From assembly GCF_008274585.1 (NCBI RefSeq), contig NZ_VTRT01000005.1:1-64000 (forward strand): 64,000 nucleotides of DNA, read 5' to 3'. The position numbers were made by a program, and so were the translations under genes. Shown here in pieces: positions 42,863 through 52,979 of this stretch. This DNA comes from Pedobacter sp. BS3. GTDB taxonomy: Bacteria > Bacteroidota > Bacteroidia > Sphingobacteriales > Sphingobacteriaceae. Under the pieces are notes generated by a model that saw only the letters and a list, made by a program, of their open reading frames with translations, was not told the DNA's origin and searched no databases. Position 1 is the first letter of the stretch. Every line of letters starts with the position of its first letter.

Positions 42863-43480
42863 ATGAAAAGAATTTTTAAGGCAGCTTTTGTTTTAATGCT
42901 GTTGTTGTATACAGGCGTGTATGCGCAAACTCCTTCAAAAGAGAACTGGACAAAGAGATCGGCCCGGAAATGGGTGAAATCCGGTGAATGGAAGAACGGC
43001 CTGAAGCTGAACGTATATAGTGATGTGGATGCTGAAGAATTTGCCCGGCAATATCATGCAAATAAGGTTTGGTGGGATAAAGCCTTTGCTTATTTAAGAG
43101 ATAACGATTTGGCTAACCTGCCTAACGGAAAGGTTCAGCTGGATGGCGATGATGTAACGGTTTCGGTTACTGAATCGGCTACCAAACCCTTTGAGAAAAC
43201 CGGGTGGGAATCGCATCGTAAGTTTATTGACCTGCAATATATTGTACGTGGCAAGGAAGGTATTATTGCTGCCGATACGGCAAAGCTAACCGTAACAGAC
43301 CCGTATAATGAGAAAAAAGATGTTGCGCATTATGCAGGCGATGGCAAAAAGTACATTGCCGAGCCAGGCACATTTTACCTGTTCTTTCCCGCCGATGCCC
43401 ACCGGCCGGTAATTCATGTGGATGGTTATGATGTGGTGAAGAAGGTGGTGATTAAGATACGGTATACAGGTATGAAGTAA
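42863..43480 (+). CDS. YhcH/YjgK/YiaL family protein, exported
   Basis: 205 residues with a signal peptide (FKAAFVLMLLLYTGVYAQ). The core resembles the DUF386 cupin of YhcH and EbgC: FEKTGWESHRKFIDLQYIV and the C-terminal FFPADAHRPVIH, which carry metal-binding histidines. The family works in sialic acid and beta-galactoside use, possibly as an epimerase/mutarotase. A signal peptide is unusual for the cytoplasmic E. coli members but common here. It is likely an adjunct of the neighbouring sugar uptake operon. Confidence 0.8.
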   Translation: MKRIFKAAFVLMLLLYTGVYAQTPSKENWTKRSARKWVKSGEWKNGLKLNVYSDVDAEEFARQYHANKVWWDKAFAYLRDNDLANLPNGKVQLDGDDVTVSVTESATKPFEKTGWESHRKFIDLQYIVRGKEGIIAADTAKLTVTDPYNEKKDVAHYAGDGKKYIAEPGTFYLFFPADAHRPVIHVDGYDVVKKVVIKIRYTGMK

Positions 43481-43711
43481 AAAGTTTGATAGCGCTAAGC
43501 TCCTGCTTAGTGCTATTACTTAAAAGCCTCATGGATTTAAGGTACAACGCAGACAGCGTTTTAAAAGTTGTCAAAATTAAATCAAAATTAAATAAGCACT
43601 GCCCCCGGCCAAACTAAACTCCGATTGCAGTGTATACCGGCCTGTGGCTAAGGCTTCGTGCAGCGGATAGCCGGACTACTACCGGAACCGGTATATACAA
43701 GCTCTGCTTTT
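43481..43711. repeat. Gap with repeat remnants
   Basis: Contains half of the palindrome unit GCAGACAGCGTT (43550-43561) and a diverged inverted member of repeat C (43637-43680). No gene. Confidence 0.6.
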
Positions 43712-44674
43712 CTAATTAAACCTGTAAAAAGCCTGGATAGACCCGTATTGGTGCGGCTTTGCGGGGCTTTTAATCTCTTTGGTCTTAAAGATAAAAGATA
43801 GGTCGAGTGTCCAGCGCCTGGAGGAATATGTGGCGCCTATCTGTTGCGAGAATACCAGTGGCTTGGCGGAATAAGTAACGGGCCCCTTGTCGCTGCGGAA
43901 AAGTCCGCCGCTCAGTGTAGCATCGTAAGCAACGACGTGCAGCATAGGCTGGGCATAAAAAAAGAACTCGTTAGCGACTTTTGTGCTGTTATCTTGCGTA
44001 ATTCTGCTATTTGTAGATGCCGAATTGAATAAAGGATTGCTATCGCCCAGGCGCAGCAACAGACCGGCTCCCGTCCCCGAAAATGTTGTGCCGGCGTTTG
44101 CATACGTGTTCAGCGTGATATCGGCAGTGCGGTTGGCAGTACGGCCGAGTAGGCGCAGGTAGCTTACCGAGGGATTCACTCCAAACTCATTTTTAACCTG
44201 GTATTGCCACCCGTTAAGCTGATAAAATCCGAAGGTACGGTGCATGAGTTTTTGGGCTTCTTCACCGAGTGCCGCAGGGCCGATCATACCTAATTGCAAG
44301 GATGCCTGTATAACCTGTTCTGATTTAAAGAACCAGCTGATGCTGCCGCCCGCGTATAAATAACCCGCGAATGGCCGGTCAACCTGGCTGATATCAGTGA
44401 CATAACCCGATTCTGGGTTATACATTTTCTGGCCGGCTTCTATCTGTCCGGTTCTTTTTGCCAGCTTACCTAATGTATCGGTTTTTAAGACATGCCGGAA
44501 ATAGATGAACAAACCGTTGGTATAATAGCGATCCTGCCCCTGGGCCAGGTAAGAATCGTTATCGCTTCTGAACCCGAACTCGTTTTTATATTGGGCAGAA
44601 AGGGGAAAAGCCGTTAATAAAAAAGCTCCGGTAGCCAACAACCGGAGCGCATATTTTTTTAAGGTGTTGATCAT
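43712..44674 (-). CDS. lpxR: LpxR family lipid A 3-O-deacylase
   Basis: 320 residues with a signal peptide to PLSAQ. The conserved FRSDNDSYL and DRYYTNGLFIYF, then DRPFAGYLYAG, match the LpxR family (DUF2219), an outer-membrane beta barrel that removes the 3'-acyloxyacyl group of lipid A. NDSY and the following Thr-Asn-Gly are the likely active-site/Ca2+ region. It is 42 bases downstream of lon on the same strand. Confidence 0.8.
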   Translation of the reverse strand: MINTLKKYALRLLATGAFLLTAFPLSAQYKNEFGFRSDNDSYLAQGQDRYYTNGLFIYFRHVLKTDTLGKLAKRTGQIEAGQKMYNPESGYVTDISQVDRPFAGYLYAGGSISWFFKSEQVIQASLQLGMIGPAALGEEAQKLMHRTFGFYQLNGWQYQVKNEFGVNPSVSYLRLLGRTANRTADITLNTYANAGTTFSGTGAGLLLRLGDSNPLFNSASTNSRITQDNSTKVANEFFFYAQPMLHVVAYDATLSGGLFRSDKGPVTYSAKPLVFSQQIGATYSSRRWTLDLSFIFKTKEIKSPAKPHQYGSIQAFYRFN

Positions 44675-44716
44675 AAAAGCCGTACAGGGAAGATAAACGC
44701 TTGCAATGAAGCTTTG

Positions 44717-47200
44717 TTATATCGCCAGCCTGCTATCTTTGGTTGTTTCAAAATGTATGCTCAGATCCTGGGCATTTTTAACCCGGTGTTTGGTTAGCGC
44801 CAGCTCAATCACTTCCCGCATTTCGGTTACGTAATGGAAAGTAAGGTCTTTGATATAGCTTTCTTTAATTTCCAGTATATCTTTCCGGTTGCTTTTGCAC
44901 AGGATGATCTCTTTAATGTTGGCACGTTTTGCCGCCAGTATTTTTTCTTTGATTCCACCTACCGGAAGCACTTTACCACGCAGGGTAATTTCGCCGGTCA
45001 TGGCAAGGTGCTCCTTTACTTTGCGTTGTGTAAAGGCCGATGTTAAGGCAGTGAGCATAGTGATACCAGCCGATGGGCCGTCTTTGGGAGTTGCTCCTGC
45101 AGGAACGTGAATATGAACATCCCAATGGTCAAAAAGCTGGTAGTCGATACCGAAATCTGCTGCATGCGCACGTAAATAGGCCAGGGCAATGGTGGCCGAT
45201 TCTTTCATCACGTCGCCAAGGTTACCGGTTAGCGTGAGCTTGCCTTTGCCGGGACTTAAACTGGCTTCGATAAAGAGGATATCGCCGCCTACCTGTGTCC
45301 ACGCCAGCCCCGTAACTACGCCGGCCACATCGTTGCCTTCGTATAGATCCTTATCAAAAATATGCGGGCCTAATATGTTCTCTACATCGGCTTTGCTGAG
45401 AGCGGGGTTGTATTCCTGCTCCATCGCGATCTTTGTGGCTACTCCACGTACCAGCGAACCGATTTTTTTCTCCAGTCCGCGTACGCCGGATTCGCGGGTA
45501 TAATCTTCAATTATTTTTTCAATTACCGGAGCCTTCAGGGTAATATCCTTAGCTTTTAACCCATGCTGCTCACGCTGTTTGGGTAGCAGGTATTGTTTGG
45601 CGATCTCAACCTTTTCTTCGATGGTATAACCGTTAACCTCTATAATTTCCATACGGTCTAACAGGGCGGGCTGTATGGTGCTTAGTGAGTTGGCTGTGGC
45701 AATGAACATTACGTTAGAAAGGTCGTAATCCATTTCTACGTAGTGGTCGTAAAACGAGTTGTTTTGCTCAGGGTCGAGCACTTCGAGCAGGGCAGAAGAC
45801 GGGTCTCCGCGGAAATCGCTGCCAACCTTATCAATTTCATCGAGCACAAATACGGGGTTAGAGGTACCAGCCTTTTTTAGCGACTGGATGATGCGGCCGG
45901 GCATTGCCCCGATATAGGTTTTACGGTGTCCGCGAATTTCGGCTTCATCGCGTATGCCGCCAAGGGCCATGCGTACGTATCTGCGTCCAAGCGCTTTGGC
46001 TATAGATTTACCCAGCGAAGTTTTTCCGACTCCGGGAGGGCCAACCAGGCACAGAATGGGCGCCTTCATGTCTTTTTTGAGCTTTAAAACGGCCAGATAC
46101 TCAATAATGCGCTGCTTTACCTTTTCAAGCCCGTAATGATCTTTATCCAGTATGCGCTGGCCCCGTTTCAGGTCGAAATTATCTTTGGTAAACTCATTCC
46201 AGGGTAGCTCAAGCAATAAATCAAGGTACCCGATTTGCACTGAATAATCGGCTGCAGCCGGGTTCATTCTGGCTAATTTCTCTACTTCTTTCTGGAAATG
46301 ATCGCCAACTTCTTTTGACCACTTTTTTGCTTTGGCCCGTTGCTTCAGGTTTTCAATTTCCAGGTCGGGCGTGTTGCCACCCAGCTCTTCCTGTATGGTT
46401 TTTAGCTGCTGATTCAGGAAGTAATCGCGTTGCTGTTTGTCTAAATCGGTGCGTACCTTGCTTTGTATCTGGTTTTTAAGTTCTACCATTTGAAGCTCGG
46501 TAGTTAAATGCTCCAGCACCATTTTTGCACGGTCGCGGGGATTGGCAATTTCAAGCAATTGTTGCTTTACAGGCACCTCGGCATTCATGTTCGACGAGAT
46601 GAAATTGATCAGGAAGCTGGTGCTTTCAATATTTTTAATGGCTATACCGGCTTCGCTGGGAATATGCGGCGAAAGATGGATAATTTGCATGGCCATCTCT
46701 TTGATAGAGGCAACCATAGCCTTATATTCTTTATCTTCTTTCACCGTATCCTCTTCAAAACGGGTAACGGTGGCTTTGATATAGGGTTCGGACTGGACTT
46801 CCTGGTTGAGGCGGAACCGTTTCTTACCCTGAATGATAACGGTGGTGCTGCCATCGGGCATTTGCAGCATTTTTATAATAAGCGCTACGGTTCCAACTTT
46901 ATGGAGCTGGTCAAAGGTTGGGTCTTCAATGGCTACATCGCTTTGTGAAACTACGCCAATAATGCGGTCGCCCTTATACGCATCTTTGATCAGTTTAATG
47001 GATTTATCCCGTCCAACGGTGATAGGAATAACTACACCGGGAAATAAAACCGTATTACGGAGAGGTAAAATTGACAGTATTTCGGGTGTCTGCTCATTAT
47101 TCATTTCGTCTTCATCTTCCTGCGACATCAGCGGGAAGAATTCGGTATCTTCATTAACAACAGGTATTGCCTGGGTAAAGTCGAACGGCTCTTTATTCAT
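44717..47200 (-). CDS. lon: ATP-dependent protease Lon
   Basis: 827 residues, slightly longer than E. coli Lon because of an acidic N-terminal extension ([20 protein letters not shown]). The LON substrate-binding domain (about 40-240) is followed by the AAA+ ATPase ([15 protein letters not shown]alker [13 protein letters not shown]alker B) and the protease domain with [11 protein letters not shown] (catalytic Ser) and the catalytic Lys in [15 protein letters not shown]. It degrades misfolded and regulatory proteins in the cytoplasm. Confidence 0.95.
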   Translation of the reverse strand: MNKEPFDFTQAIPVVNEDTEFFPLMSQEDEDEMNNEQTPEILSILPLRNTVLFPGVVIPITVGRDKSIKLIKDAYKGDRIIGVVSQSDVAIEDPTFDQLHKVGTVALIIKMLQMPDGSTTVIIQGKKRFRLNQEVQSEPYIKATVTRFEEDTVKEDKEYKAMVASIKEMAMQIIHLSPHIPSEAGIAIKNIESTSFLINFISSNMNAEVPVKQQLLEIANPRDRAKMVLEHLTTELQMVELKNQIQSKVRTDLDKQQRDYFLNQQLKTIQEELGGNTPDLEIENLKQRAKAKKWSKEVGDHFQKEVEKLARMNPAAADYSVQIGYLDLLLELPWNEFTKDNFDLKRGQRILDKDHYGLEKVKQRIIEYLAVLKLKKDMKAPILCLVGPPGVGKTSLGKSIAKALGRRYVRMALGGIRDEAEIRGHRKTYIGAMPGRIIQSLKKAGTSNPVFVLDEIDKVGSDFRGDPSSALLEVLDPEQNNSFYDHYVEMDYDLSNVMFIATANSLSTIQPALLDRMEIIEVNGYTIEEKVEIAKQYLLPKQREQHGLKAKDITLKAPVIEKIIEDYTRESGVRGLEKKIGSLVRGVATKIAMEQEYNPALSKADVENILGPHIFDKDLYEGNDVAGVVTGLAWTQVGGDILFIEASLSPGKGKLTLTGNLGDVMKESATIALAYLRAHAADFGIDYQLFDHWDVHIHVPAGATPKDGPSAGITMLTALTSAFTQRKVKEHLAMTGEITLRGKVLPVGGIKEKILAAKRANIKEIILCKSNRKDILEIKESYIKDLTFHYVTEMREVIELALTKHRVKNAQDLSIHFETTKDSRLAI

Positions 47201-47719
47201 GTATTTAAATATCCTTAACGGTCATAATGGCAGCAATATCGCCGGCCTGCATCTATTTAATTGACAAAGCTGATTGTCGCAAGGCTTGTGCCAATGTTTG
47301 GCATCTGTTAAAAAGTCAGCCAGAGGGCAGTTGGTTTGAGGCATGCGGTGTATCCAAAAGACTCCCTGGAGAGATTCAGAGTGATTAATTGATTAATTGT
47401 TGTATTGTTTAATTGTTTAATTGTTGTATTGCTGTATTGTTTAATTGTTGTATTGTTACCTGTTATGTGTTACGTGTTATGCGCCTCGTAACCCATAACC
47501 TACAACTCATAACACGTTTTCTGCTTCCGGCCTTCTACCTAAAACGTACTACGTAAAACTTATAACATACAACCATGAGCTATCCATTATGCAGCACGAA
47601 GACATTCTCCATTCTCCACTGTCCACTGTCCACTATCCACTATCCACTATCCACTATCCACTATTAAAATTTAAACATACTAACATAGTTATATTATTAT
47701 TTCAAATTACTATTTTGCC
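47201..47719. repeat. Gap with simple-sequence tracts
   Basis: Between divergent lon and the PKD protein gene. About 47388-47460 is repeated TTGTTTAATTGTTGTATTG, about 47460-47520 has GTTA/TAAC phrases, and 47615-47663 is exactly seven copies of a 7-bp unit TCCACT(A/G). No gene. Confidence 0.75.
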
Positions 47720-50700
47720 ATGATATTTTTCGCTCGATCATTATTATTTTTTATTAATATATCTGTGCAAATACAGTGGGTTAAAAGGTTGTTGTGGGTT
47801 TGCCTGCTTAGCGCTTTTTATAGTAATGTAAGTGCTCAAAACGCCTCAAATAAGGGAAAAGATTTCTGGCTGGGATATGGTAGTCATGTGCGGGGCTATG
47901 ACAATGGCACACAGAGAATGATATTATACATCACCTCTGATGTAAATACCACGGGGAAAATTCAGGTACAGGATTCTATAGCTTCATTTGCAGTGACGGC
48001 TAATTCTATTACCCAGGTTGAGGTACCACAGTCTGCTTTCCTGGATAGCTGGGGCCTGTCGGATAAAGGCATCCATGTTACCGCTGAAAAACCGGTGGTG
48101 GTTTATGCCCATATTTATAACGAAAATGTATCGGGCGCTACGTTGGTTTTGCCGGTAAATACGCTGGGTAAAGATTATTATTCGCTTAATTATGAGCAGG
48201 TTTCCAATGAGCCTAACGCGTTTTCATATTTTTTTATTGTAGCAGTAGAAGATAATACCCAGGTAGAAATAACGCCAACGGCCGGGAATCAGAATAAGCT
48301 TCCGGTTGGTAAGCCAAAAATTATTTCGTTAAATAAAGGGCAGGTTTACCAGGTGCTGGGTGATAGTACAGAAAAGGTACAAATTGGTAAAGATCAGAAT
48401 GACAGGCCGGTGTATAAATACTTAGGAACGGATCTGACGGGTACGAGAATACGTTCTGTAAGTACTACCAATGAAGTTTGTAAACGGATAGCTGTTTTCT
48501 CGGGAAGCGGAAAAATTGCCATTGGTTGCGGACCCGGTTTAAACAATAGCGGAAGTGCTGATAATTTATTTCAGCAGGTTTATCCCACAGCCGCCTGGGG
48601 CAGAACGTTTGTTACGGTTCCACTCAAATCACGCAATTACGATATCTACCGTATTGTAAAAAGTTCGCCCGATGCCGTGGTGACCTTGAATGGCTCGCCG
48701 GTAACATTTACCAACGATTTGTATTATGAGTTTAAAAGTCAGCAGGTAAATTATATACAGGCTGATAAACCTATACAGGTTATTCAGTATGCGGTTACCC
48801 AAAGTAAAGGCCTGAATTGTGTTGACGTTGCCGAAACGGCCGGTGACCCGGAGATGATCTTCCTGAATCCGCTGGAGCAAACGCTCAATAAAATTACAAT
48901 GTATTCTACCAGCCTGTACAAAATTATAAATCATTTTATTAATGTGGTCATCCCGACACAGGCCGTAGCTACTTTCAGATTAGACGGAGCTGATGTATCG
49001 GCGCAATTTAAACCGCTGCAAGACAAGCCGGATTATTCGTATGCGCAGTTATCCGTTCGGGAAGGAGTGCACACCTTATCGGCTTCTGAGGGTTTTAATG
49101 CCATAGCGTATGGTTTTGGCCAATACGAATCATACGGATACGCGGCCGGGGCAAACCTGGTAGCCAAAGGTATTGAAGCAGAGGATATCGCCAGTAATAA
49201 AATTGCAACTTCCGGTTGTGTTGGCATTTCTTACCGGCTTAAAATTTCCCTGCCTTTTGAAGCAGTTAAGCTAAAACTGGATATGGGCGATGGCCGGCCT
49301 GCAGCTGATGTTCCGATAAACCTGTTATCATCATACCAGGAAAATAATACGACTATTTATGTGTATGACCTTGCAACAAACATTTCATCCGATACGGCTA
49401 AAACGTATCATATCAAGGTGCTTGCCGATAAATCACAATCAGATGGCTGTGGGTCAACGGAAGAGTTTGATATGGATTTTGATGTTTATCAACTGCCAAC
49501 TACATCGTTTTCGGCGGATAAGCAGTTGATATGCCTGGGCACAACCGTGAAGTTTACCGATACGAGCAACCCTAACGGGATGCCTATTTCAAAATGGTTG
49601 TGGGATTTCGGCGATCCGGCTTCGGGAGCAGATAATACATCAACCTTGCAAAATCCTTCGCATACCTATACGGCTCCGGGCGATTACCCGGTAAACCTGG
49701 TCACTGAAGGTGCAACGGGTTGCACTTCGCTGGCTATTCAGCCGTTAATGATCCATGTTGCGAAAATCCCCAAAGCCGCATTCTCTTACCCGGACAAAGC
49801 CTGCGAAAGGCAGCCGGGGCTTTTCACAGACCAGTCATCTCCCGAAGAGGGAACGATACAAAAGTGGCTCTGGGACTTTGGAGATGGAACAACCGAAGAA
49901 CGGGCGTCGGGCGAGCCGTTTACATATACCTATGTAAACAGTGGCACGTACACGGTTACGCTGAAGGTACAAACCGATAAAGGCTGCCAGAGCGATGTTT
50001 ATACAGCAACCATTGTAGTTCGTCCTTCGCCCGTAGTTGATTTCTCGTTACCGGATGCCTGCTCGTCCGATGTGGCAACGTTTGGAAATTTAACAACCAT
50101 CAGCGACCATAGTGAGCTGAATTACCTGTGGGATTTTGGTGATCCGGCATCGGGGGCTGCAAACACTTCACCTACTAAAGACGCTTCGCATCTTTATACA
50201 TCATCAGGAACCTACACGTTAAAGCTTACGGTAACTTCTAAATATGGTTGCTCCGTATCTGTTGAAAAACAGTTCCAGATCAATGGCGATAAAATTAAAC
50301 CCGATTTTGAAATAGCAGGCGATATGCTTTGCAGTAACGAAGCAGTTTCGTTTATCAATAAATCTACCGTAGATTTCGGTAAAATAACTAAGATCGAACT
50401 GTATTTTGATGCGGATAACCCGGCCGATAAGCTGGAAATTCCCAATCCGCAACCCGATCAGGTATTCACTCACTTTTACCCTAATGTGCATACCGTAACA
50501 CCTAAGGAATACCGGGTGAAGATGAAAGCTTATTCGGGAACATTATGCAGTAGTGAAACCGACTGGCGTGTGATCAAAGTGAAAGGCGTGCCTGAAATTA
50601 AGCTCAAGCCGGTTTCAGTGTGTGAAGATGCCGAACCGTTTCAACCTGAGGTAACTGAACGTTATGGATTTACCGCGGCAAGCAAAGCGTTTACTATTGA

Positions 50701-51328
50701 TGATAAGGCCTCAGACGGACTGTTTAATCCGGGTAAAGTGGGCTTAGGAAAGCATAAAGTAACCTGTACATTTACGGCAACCAACGGCTGTTCGGCAAAA
50801 GACAGCACCTGGATCACTGTTGATTCCGTTCCTGTTGTGCAAACCGAAAAAACGGCTTATATACTTGCCGGTGGCGAGGTTCAGCTGAAAACAGAAGCAA
50901 CAGGCAGTGGCCTGAAATATCAATGGTCGCCGGCTGCCGGTTTAAGCAGCGATAATGCCGCTCAACCCATTGCCTCGCCCAACCAGGATACGGAATATAC
51001 CGTTACCGTAACATCCGATGCAGGTTGTGTGGCATCAGATCGCGTTTTAGTGAAGGTGATAGACCGGCCGGTTATCCCCAATGCGTTTAGTCCGAATGGT
51101 GATGGCGTTAACGATACCTGGGCCATTAAATACCTGGATACCTGGACGCATGCTACCATCCAGATCTATAACCGTTATGGTCAGCAGGTATTCCAGTCGG
51201 GACAATATAATACTCCCTGGGATGGCCGGTTTAAAAATCAGGATGTACCCGTTGGCGTATATTATTATGTGATTGAACCCAATAACGGGCAGAAACGATG
51301 TGTTGGCTCAGTGACCTTATTGCGATGA
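47720..51328 (+). CDS. PKD-repeat surface protein with type B T9SS sorting domain
   Basis: 1202 residues. A signal peptide ends near NVSAQ. Residues 40-480 start with GKDFWLGYGSH and resemble the IgGFc-binding N-terminal domain of gliding/adhesion proteins. PKD domains follow at about 595-690, 690-775 and 780-865 (KWLWDFGDP, KWLWDFGDGT, NYLWDFGDP). A final beta region leads to a CHU_C tail: IPNAFSPNGDGVNDTW, QIYNRYGQQVF and PWDGRFKNQDVPVGVYYY. It is exported by the type IX system and probably anchored to or through the neighbouring PorP/SprF protein, whose start overlaps its stop (ATGA). Confidence 0.85.
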   Translation: MIFFARSLLFFINISVQIQWVKRLLWVCLLSAFYSNVSAQNASNKGKDFWLGYGSHVRGYDNGTQRMILYITSDVNTTGKIQVQDSIASFAVTANSITQVEVPQSAFLDSWGLSDKGIHVTAEKPVVVYAHIYNENVSGATLVLPVNTLGKDYYSLNYEQVSNEPNAFSYFFIVAVEDNTQVEITPTAGNQNKLPVGKPKIISLNKGQVYQVLGDSTEKVQIGKDQNDRPVYKYLGTDLTGTRIRSVSTTNEVCKRIAVFSGSGKIAIGCGPGLNNSGSADNLFQQVYPTAAWGRTFVTVPLKSRNYDIYRIVKSSPDAVVTLNGSPVTFTNDLYYEFKSQQVNYIQADKPIQVIQYAVTQSKGLNCVDVAETAGDPEMIFLNPLEQTLNKITMYSTSLYKIINHFINVVIPTQAVATFRLDGADVSAQFKPLQDKPDYSYAQLSVREGVHTLSASEGFNAIAYGFGQYESYGYAAGANLVAKGIEAEDIASNKIATSGCVGISYRLKISLPFEAVKLKLDMGDGRPAADVPINLLSSYQENNTTIYVYDLATNISSDTAKTYHIKVLADKSQSDGCGSTEEFDMDFDVYQLPTTSFSADKQLICLGTTVKFTDTSNPNGMPISKWLWDFGDPASGADNTSTLQNPSHTYTAPGDYPVNLVTEGATGCTSLAIQPLMIHVAKIPKAAFSYPDKACERQPGLFTDQSSPEEGTIQKWLWDFGDGTTEERASGEPFTYTYVNSGTYTVTLKVQTDKGCQSDVYTATIVVRPSPVVDFSLPDACSSDVATFGNLTTISDHSELNYLWDFGDPASGAANTSPTKDASHLYTSSGTYTLKLTVTSKYGCSVSVEKQFQINGDKIKPDFEIAGDMLCSNEAVSFINKSTVDFGKITKIELYFDADNPADKLEIPNPQPDQVFTHFYPNVHTVTPKEYRVKMKAYSGTLCSSETDWRVIKVKGVPEIKLKPVSVCEDAEPFQPEVTERYGFTAASKAFTIDDKASDGLFNPGKVGLGKHKVTCTFTATNGCSAKDSTWITVDSVPVVQTEKTAYILAGGEVQLKTEATGSGLKYQWSPAAGLSSDNAAQPIASPNQDTEYTVTVTSDAGCVASDRVLVKVIDRPVIPNAFSPNGDGVNDTWAIKYLDTWTHATIQIYNRYGQQVFQSGQYNTPWDGRFKNQDVPVGVYYYVIEPNNGQKRCVGSVTLLR

Positions 51329-52296
51329 AAAAATATATCCTCACATTTGGTTTACTGATACTGCTGTTGCAACGCAATGCAGCACAGCAGAAGCCGCACT
51401 ATTCGCAGTATGTGCAGAATATGGCTGTGCTGAACCCGGCCGTAACCGGTATGTATAAATCGGTGAGTCTGAAAGCCGGTTTTCGCAACCAATGGATCGG
51501 ATTGGAAAGCGCCCCGAAGACCAGCTATTTAACCATAAGCACTCCCGTTAATTTTAGCGGCGATTTTTCCGGTTCCGGCTCGGCGGAATATGGCATTGAA
51601 ACACCCGCAACACGGTCGGATAAAGATGGTTACCTGTCATCATTGTCTCACCACGGTATTGGCCTGGTGTTACTGAATGATAAAACCGGTGCGTTAACGC
51701 GTACCACTGCCGATATAACGTATGCTTATCATATTAATATTAATGATGTAGCGAACCTGGCGGTGGGTGTAGGTGGTGGTGTAAACCGCGTGAATGTGGA
51801 TATGGCCTCATTAACTTTTGACGACCCGAACGAACCGCTTGCCGCACAAAGTGCTGCATTAACCCGCTGGACTCCTGATCTGAATGCCGGGTTTCACTTT
51901 TATACGGCTTCATTCTACTTAGGAGGTGTTGTGCAGCAGGTGCTGAACCGTACCTTGTCATTCAATGCTGATTATACAACAGGTAAAGAAGTGCCGCATT
52001 ATTTTATCATGTCCGGCTGCCGGTTTTGGGTGAAGGAAGATTTTTCATTCAGTCCCTCGGTAACCATTAAGTACATCAGGCCACTGCCTCTTGCTTACGA
52101 TTTAAACCTCCGGCTGGCTTACCGCAATAATTTCTGGATAGGAGGCAGCTACCGCAAGCACGATGCTTATTCGGCCATGTTTGGTTTTGAGATAGCCAAA
52201 ATGGTTAATGTAGGTTACGCGTACGATTATACTACATCAGCTTTGCAAAAAGTGTCATCGGGTACACACGAAATTGTATTGGGGATAGATTTTTAG
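51325..52296 (+). CDS. PorP/SprF family type IX secretion membrane protein
   Basis: 323 residues from the ATG at 51325 (the frame is open from 51298, but the ATGA overlap and the signal peptide favour 51325). Signal peptide LTFGLLILLLQRNAAQ. PHYSQYVQNMAVLNPAVTG is the family hallmark. The protein is an outer-membrane barrel; SprF is needed for SprB export or attachment in Flavobacterium. Its partner is almost certainly the PKD protein upstream. Confidence 0.88.
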   Translation: MKKYILTFGLLILLLQRNAAQQKPHYSQYVQNMAVLNPAVTGMYKSVSLKAGFRNQWIGLESAPKTSYLTISTPVNFSGDFSGSGSAEYGIETPATRSDKDGYLSSLSHHGIGLVLLNDKTGALTRTTADITYAYHININDVANLAVGVGGGVNRVNVDMASLTFDDPNEPLAAQSAALTRWTPDLNAGFHFYTASFYLGGVVQQVLNRTLSFNADYTTGKEVPHYFIMSGCRFWVKEDFSFSPSVTIKYIRPLPLAYDLNLRLAYRNNFWIGGSYRKHDAYSAMFGFEIAKMVNVGYAYDYTTSALQKVSSGTHEIVLGIDF

Positions 52297-52300
52297 GTTC

Positions 52301-52352
52301 ATGGCTGATGGTTCATAGTTCATAGTTCATAGTCGGGAAAGACCGGAAGCGT
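52301..52352. repeat. Dispersed repeat A
   Basis: GTTCATAGTTCATAGTCGGG.. GACCGGAAGC matches the copy at about 36246-36301 and is related to 58751-58790. It lies in a 327-bp gap before the Hc1 gene with no other gene. Confidence 0.7.
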
Positions 52353-52623
52353 ACTCCCCTCCCTTTGGCCAAAGGACTCCTATATGGAGGAGAGAAGTTG
52401 GAGTGGGTTACTGAATACATATTAATTTCAAAGGATGGGGTGAGCTGTAAAAGAAGGTTTTCCGGTACTCTGATAATCTCCTCAAGATGTGCAAAGCTGT
52501 AAAAATGTGGAAAAATAATTGCCTGTTTGATGTTTAAATGGCTTTTTTTTAATAAAAAAAGGCTCTACATTAGATTTATCAAACATTTCGAACATTAACA
52601 AAAAATAAAAAGGAGTAACTAAA

Positions 52624-52809
52624 ATGGCAAAAATTGAAAAATTTAATGAGCTTAAAGCTCTGATTTTGGGTTTAGAGGCAGACGCTGACAAATTTTACAA
52701 CAAAGGTAACAGCGCCGCAGGTACACGTGTAAGGAAAGGTTTGCAGGATGCAAAAAATCTTGCCCAGGCTATCCGGCTGGAAATTCAGGCGGCAAAAAAC
52801 AGTAAATAA
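52624..52809 (+). CDS. Histone H1-like protein Hc1 family
   Basis: 61 residues: MAKIEKFNELKALILGLEAD then GTRVRKGLQDAKNLAQAIR and a basic tail. This matches small Hc1/histone H1-like proteins of Bacteroidota, which bind DNA through Lys-rich helices. An AG-rich AAAAAGGAG lies 8 bases upstream, an unusually strong ribosome site for this phylum. A strong terminator follows at 52830. A short, likely abundant chromatin protein. Confidence 0.85.
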   Translation: MAKIEKFNELKALILGLEADADKFYNKGNSAAGTRVRKGLQDAKNLAQAIRLEIQAAKNSK

Positions 52810-52829
52810 CTAACCATAACGGTATTAAC

Positions 52830-52866
52830 AAGGGGGAAGCACGATAAAGTGCTTCCCCCTTGTTGT
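52830..52866 (+). terminator. Intrinsic terminator after the Hc1 gene
   Basis: AAGGGGGAAGCAC (52830-52842) pairs with GTGCTTCCCCCTT (52849-52861) around GATAAA, followed by GTTGTTTT. Confidence 0.85.
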
Positions 52867-52979
52867 TTTATGAGTTTGTGTTTCAATGTTATTTTATGTG
52901 AATGGAGCGAAACAATTTATCTCATAAGGCCTTCCAACCACCTGGGTGAATAGAAAAGGGGATAAATATTTTGAGCCAG

